From positions 147,555 through 211,554 of the forward strand of contig NZ_QJRI01000173.1 of assembly GCF_003254565.1 (NCBI RefSeq): a stretch of DNA of 64,000 nucleotides. Reading direction: 5' to 3'. A program made the translations under genes and the position numbers. The notes under the pieces are model-generated. The model saw only the letters and a list, made by a program, of their open reading frames with translations. It searched no databases and was not told where the DNA came from. Positions 61,177-64,000 of the stretch are shown here, one piece after another. This stretch comes from Flavobacterium nitrogenifigens (GTDB lineage Bacteria; Bacteroidota; Bacteroidia; Flavobacteriales; Flavobacteriaceae). The number at the start of each line of letters is the position of its first letter. The stretch's first letter is position 1.

Positions 61177-64000
61177 TTATTGGAACACTATTTTTCTTGC
61201 GACAATCTTTCCGCTATCTAAAGTCATTTTTACAAACAAAACTTGAGGTCCCGATTGAAAGTTTGTTATAAGCCATTCTTTGTTTCCAATTTGTTTTTTC
61301 AGGTATAATAATGTACCCCCTGTATCATAAATAGCCACTTCTTCTAGATTTTCCTGTTCAGAAATATATTGTAACTTGATGTTTTTATTTTTAACAGAAA
61401 CAAGGATTTTCTGATATTGATTTTCAAAACCCTCATTACCAAGAGTTCCTTCATCTTTATTTGTATAACGCAATACAAAACGATTAAGAAAAGTTCCTGT
61501 CGCTGATCTAAAGGTATATCCCCCTGTTCTAAGATTATGAATCGTTTTTGTTACGTTGTCTTGAAGATAAATATCCTGCGTGCTTAAACTTCCATCAGCA
61601 TGATCTATAGCAATTGTAAAATTACCTTCCGCGATAGTAGACTTATATCCTAAAGGAATTGTATCAGAAGTAACGAAAGGTACAGCTCTTCCCTGAATAA
61701 CCAATTTTTTTCCTTCATTAATACTATAGAAATCAGCATACGGATTGGCTCCCATAGTTATCGCGTCGTAATTATTATCCCAAGAATTCGTGGCTCCTGT
61801 TACATATCCAATAAGCAACTGTTTAAACAACCCTTCTGTATTTGTTAAATTCAGCCAGACACGGTGTTTTTCTATCACAGTACTAGCTGAAGATTTATAA
61901 AACTGACTGTTATGACTTGGTACTCTCATCGAGTTTGTATATATAACATTCTGTCCTGTTATGGATTTAGCGAAAAAACCTTGTCCTGCGGCAATGTATC
62001 CTGCCGGCTCACTTTGATTTCCTGGAGTTGAGGCGCCTGTTCCTTCCATTGCTCCTACCTCAGTGAGTCCTGATAAGTTATAATAGGCATAATCATTACC
62101 AGTGTATCTGTAAACATTTGTGCCAGGAACTAGGGTAGGGAGGCTATTATGCGTCCAAAAATACAACGTTCCATATATACGATCTGCATTGTCGTGAATA
62201 AACTGATCTGCATAAATTGCTGAAGGATATGGATTTCCTAAAAAAACAAATTTTTCTGCAATAGATGCAGGACCTAAAATCGTTCCGTTATTTGGCACAC
62301 CAACAAATTCCCCTCCATAGATTTGAGGAGCATTTAAATCATATGGCTGAGGCGCACGGATACTATATCCAGTACCTTTTACCATTTCTTCAGTTCCATT
62401 ATAAATTATACTCCAGCCTGAAGGATTCCATTTATAAAATTTGTCATAGAGCGTATTAGGTGATAAATCATGCAATGTGAATACCGGATCACGAGTTACA
62501 GGCGAAGACCAATAGGTAACATCATAACGTCTTACTGGTGTTGTATTTCTTTTATAAATAATATTTCCTGTATTAGGAACATCAGCAATTTGAACCAAAC
62601 TTGAATTGTTTTCAAAAATAAGACTGCCACTTCCTAATACGTTTACTTCATTGGTTACTGTAATTGTATTTGTACTTTGTACAATCAGAGAACCATTATC
62701 CTGAACTGTTAATCTACTGACAAAAATGCTTGCATCGGTTCCAGAAATAATCGGATCAACCCCTACATCTGTAATATCAATACAGTCAGTAGCAATAGGA
62801 ACGCCCGTCGGTGTCCAATTTGCAGGATTTTCCCAATTGGCATCAACGCTACCATTCCACACTTTAGTAACAAAAGCATTTATCGGAATTGATGTCGGGT
62901 CTGATTTACAACCTGTTGCATTATTCTCCACTTGCACATCATAAACCCCAGAAGACAACCCTGTAAATATTCCCGAAGTATTACTAAAATCTACCCCATC
63001 AATACTATAAGAATATCCCGTTCCTGATGCTGGTGAAGTCACCGTAATAACACCTGTATTATTTACACAAGTAGGCAATTGAGTTACAGATGCTGTTGGT
63101 GCAGCTACAATTGGATTTACAGTTAAAGAAACATTCTGAGTGGCTTGGCAACCGCCCGAAGTTGTAATCGTCATTATACCATTGTAAGTTCCTGAGGTAG
63201 TATTTGGTGGAACATTTACATTGATAATATCTCCTGATCCCGCACTAAAAGGAAATGGTGTGGTTCCTTGATCTGTCAAAGCAACCCAATCAATGGCATA
63301 ATTAATTGGAGACCCAGTTGTCGAATTATAGCTTAAAGTAGTAGTCTGTGCTGTCGAACTTTGACAAACCGGACTAAAAACTCCCGCCGTGCTTATAGTT
63401 GGAAGACTATTGATTGTTAATGAAATTGCTTGTGTTGTCTGACAGCCGTTTGATGTAAAAATTGTCATTACTCCGCTATATGTTCCGGCAGCTGCATTGG
63501 CAGGAATATTAATATTATTGATAATTCCTCCTGTAGAATTAAAAGAAAAAATGGTAGTCCCCTGATCATTTAAAGCAGCCCAGTCGATTGAATAACTTAT
63601 TGGCGAACCACTTGTTGAAGAATATAACAGAGAAGCTGTTTGTGCTAATGCATTTTGACAAACTGGAGTTAAATTTCCTGATGTAGTAATTGTTGAAGCT
63701 TCATTAATTGTTACTGTAAAATTGGTCGGTGCCGAAATGCACCCATTTACATTTTTTACGGTTAGAGCTCCTGTATATGTGCCCGCAGCCGTTCCTGCAG
63801 GAACTGCAATGCTTATAGAGCCGGCAGTTAAAGCGGCATCGGTAACCGCTAAAAAATTATTGGTCGGACTTGAATTCCACACAATGCTGTATGAAGTTGG
63901 TGAATTTGTTGCCGCACTATAACTTAAGCTGGCTGTTTGGGCTGAGGCATTAAAACAGACTGCATTTGCAGTTCCAAGCGTGATTGACGGCAAAGGATTC
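61177..64000 (-). CDS. Large T9SS-secreted repeat protein, 5' end outside the window (partial)
   Basis: At least 941 residues, open at the right edge. No real start is seen, since the first codon of an apparent ORF is an internal TTG. About 96-residue repeats are visible at 1-290, each with VCQ.., SPIxYxIDW.AL.DQGTT, and GTYxGxMTI.TS.GCQ.TQ (the first repeat is more diverged). They alternate with Ig-like and SprB-like parts (VENNATGCKSDPTSIPI). A region at 480-800 carries beta-rich folds (GIMEGTGASTPG-like), and the C-terminus (NFQSGPQVLFVKMTLDSGKI, VARKIVFQ) is a T9SS type A sorting domain. Probably a surface adhesin or gliding-related protein. Confidence 0.88.
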   Translation of the reverse strand, partial: NPLPSITLGTANAVCFNASAQTASLSYSAATNSPTSYSIVWNSSPTNNFLAVTDAALTAGSISIAVPAGTAAGTYTGALTVKNVNGCISAPTNFTVTINEASTITTSGNLTPVCQNALAQTASLLYSSTSGSPISYSIDWAALNDQGTTIFSFNSTGGIINNINIPANAAAGTYSGVMTIFTSNGCQTTQAISLTINSLPTISTAGVFSPVCQSSTAQTTTLSYNSTTGSPINYAIDWVALTDQGTTPFPFSAGSGDIINVNVPPNTTSGTYNGIMTITTSGGCQATQNVSLTVNPIVAAPTASVTQLPTCVNNTGVITVTSPASGTGYSYSIDGVDFSNTSGIFTGLSSGVYDVQVENNATGCKSDPTSIPINAFVTKVWNGSVDANWENPANWTPTGVPIATDCIDITDVGVDPIISGTDASIFVSRLTVQDNGSLIVQSTNTITVTNEVNVLGSGSLIFENNSSLVQIADVPNTGNIIYKRNTTPVRRYDVTYWSSPVTRDPVFTLHDLSPNTLYDKFYKWNPSGWSIIYNGTEEMVKGTGYSIRAPQPYDLNAPQIYGGEFVGVPNNGTILGPASIAEKFVFLGNPYPSAIYADQFIHDNADRIYGTLYFWTHNSLPTLVPGTNVYRYTGNDYAYYNLSGLTEVGAMEGTGASTPGNQSEPAGYIAAGQGFFAKSITGQNVIYTNSMRVPSHNSQFYKSSASTVIEKHRVWLNLTNTEGLFKQLLIGYVTGATNSWDNNYDAITMGANPYADFYSINEGKKLVIQGRAVPFVTSDTIPLGYKSTIAEGNFTIAIDHADGSLSTQDIYLQDNVTKTIHNLRTGGYTFRSATGTFLNRFVLRYTNKDEGTLGNEGFENQYQKILVSVKNKNIKLQYISEQENLEEVAIYDTGGTLLYLKKQIGNKEWLITNFQSGPQVLFVKMTLDSGKIVARKIVFQ

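Noticed and set aside
55801..64000. Candidate frameshifts in the two T9SS proteins
   Set aside because: Both frames are continuous with consistent domain order to the sorting signals; no break is needed.
1..64000. CRISPR array, rRNA or tRNA genes
   Set aside because: No regularly spaced direct repeats of CRISPR type, no rRNA-like block and no cloverleaf-forming stretch was found by eye; the palindromic repeats are irregularly spaced and gene-end associated.

Overview
The window is AT-rich chromosomal DNA from a member of the Bacteroidota, almost certainly a Flavobacterium close to F. johnsoniae. The evidence is a SusC/SusD glycan uptake pair, secreted proteins ending in type IX secretion (T9SS) sorting domains, BACON and GH95/GH97 enzymes, a eukaryote/archaeal-like single-chain glycyl-tRNA synthetase, promoters of the TTG-N17..21-TAnnTTTG type, and very palindrome-rich intergenic DNA. 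I see no rRNA, tRNA, CRISPR array, integrase or insertion sequence. This is read by eye, without database searches.

Layout. 0-8 kb: a LysR regulator divergent from a secreted DJ-1/PfpI protein, then a YqhD-like alcohol dehydrogenase, gpsA, pheS, three small conserved hypotheticals and a CvpA-like membrane protein. 8.3-32 kb: one long minus-strand polysaccharide utilization locus (PUL). Read from the promoter end it encodes a possible leader ORF, SusC, SusD, a PKD-like surface lipoprotein, GH2, GH31, GH97, GH39, GH3, BACON-GH5, an SGNH acetylesterase and GH95. The set fits fucosylated, acetylated xyloglucan: GH5 cuts the backbone, SusC/D import the oligosaccharides, and the esterase, alpha-fucosidase, beta-galactosidase, alpha-xylosidase and beta-glucosidase strip them. 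GH39 and a SusB-type GH97 are extra. Two tandem NUDIX-type regulators with degenerate NUDIX boxes are divergent from it, with inverted repeats between them and susC.

34-37 kb: a small double-glycine-leader peptide gene (RiPP/bacteriocin-like precursor) whose upstream region shares a 30-bp element with the susC leader; lepA; an outer-membrane beta-barrel protein. 37.4-45.3 kb: an AT-rich island that looks like an orphan contact-dependent effector module: a LysM-like/TM protein, a DUF4280 PAAR-like protein, a 920-residue protein with an internal OmpA-like domain, four tandem paralogous lipoproteins (candidate immunity proteins) and one further unknown. It abuts a truncated, frameshifted Lgt-like gene remnant. 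This is the most novel part of the window.

45.6-64 kb: a WYL regulator, two DinB-fold proteins, thiL, a TPR histidine kinase/response regulator pair, a small secreted protein, a LytTR regulator whose phospho-acceptor Asp is replaced by Glu (with a textbook-spaced LytTR-like repeat beside it), glyS, comF, a T9SS metalloprotease, ribF, a small membrane protein, a JmjC/cupin-8 protein and the 3' part of a large T9SS-secreted repeat protein running off the window.

Intergenic DNA is packed with families of palindromes, a duplicated MITE-like element on both sides of the GH31 gene, a perfect 31-bp inverted repeat around the gpsA terminator, and promoter-like word repeats.
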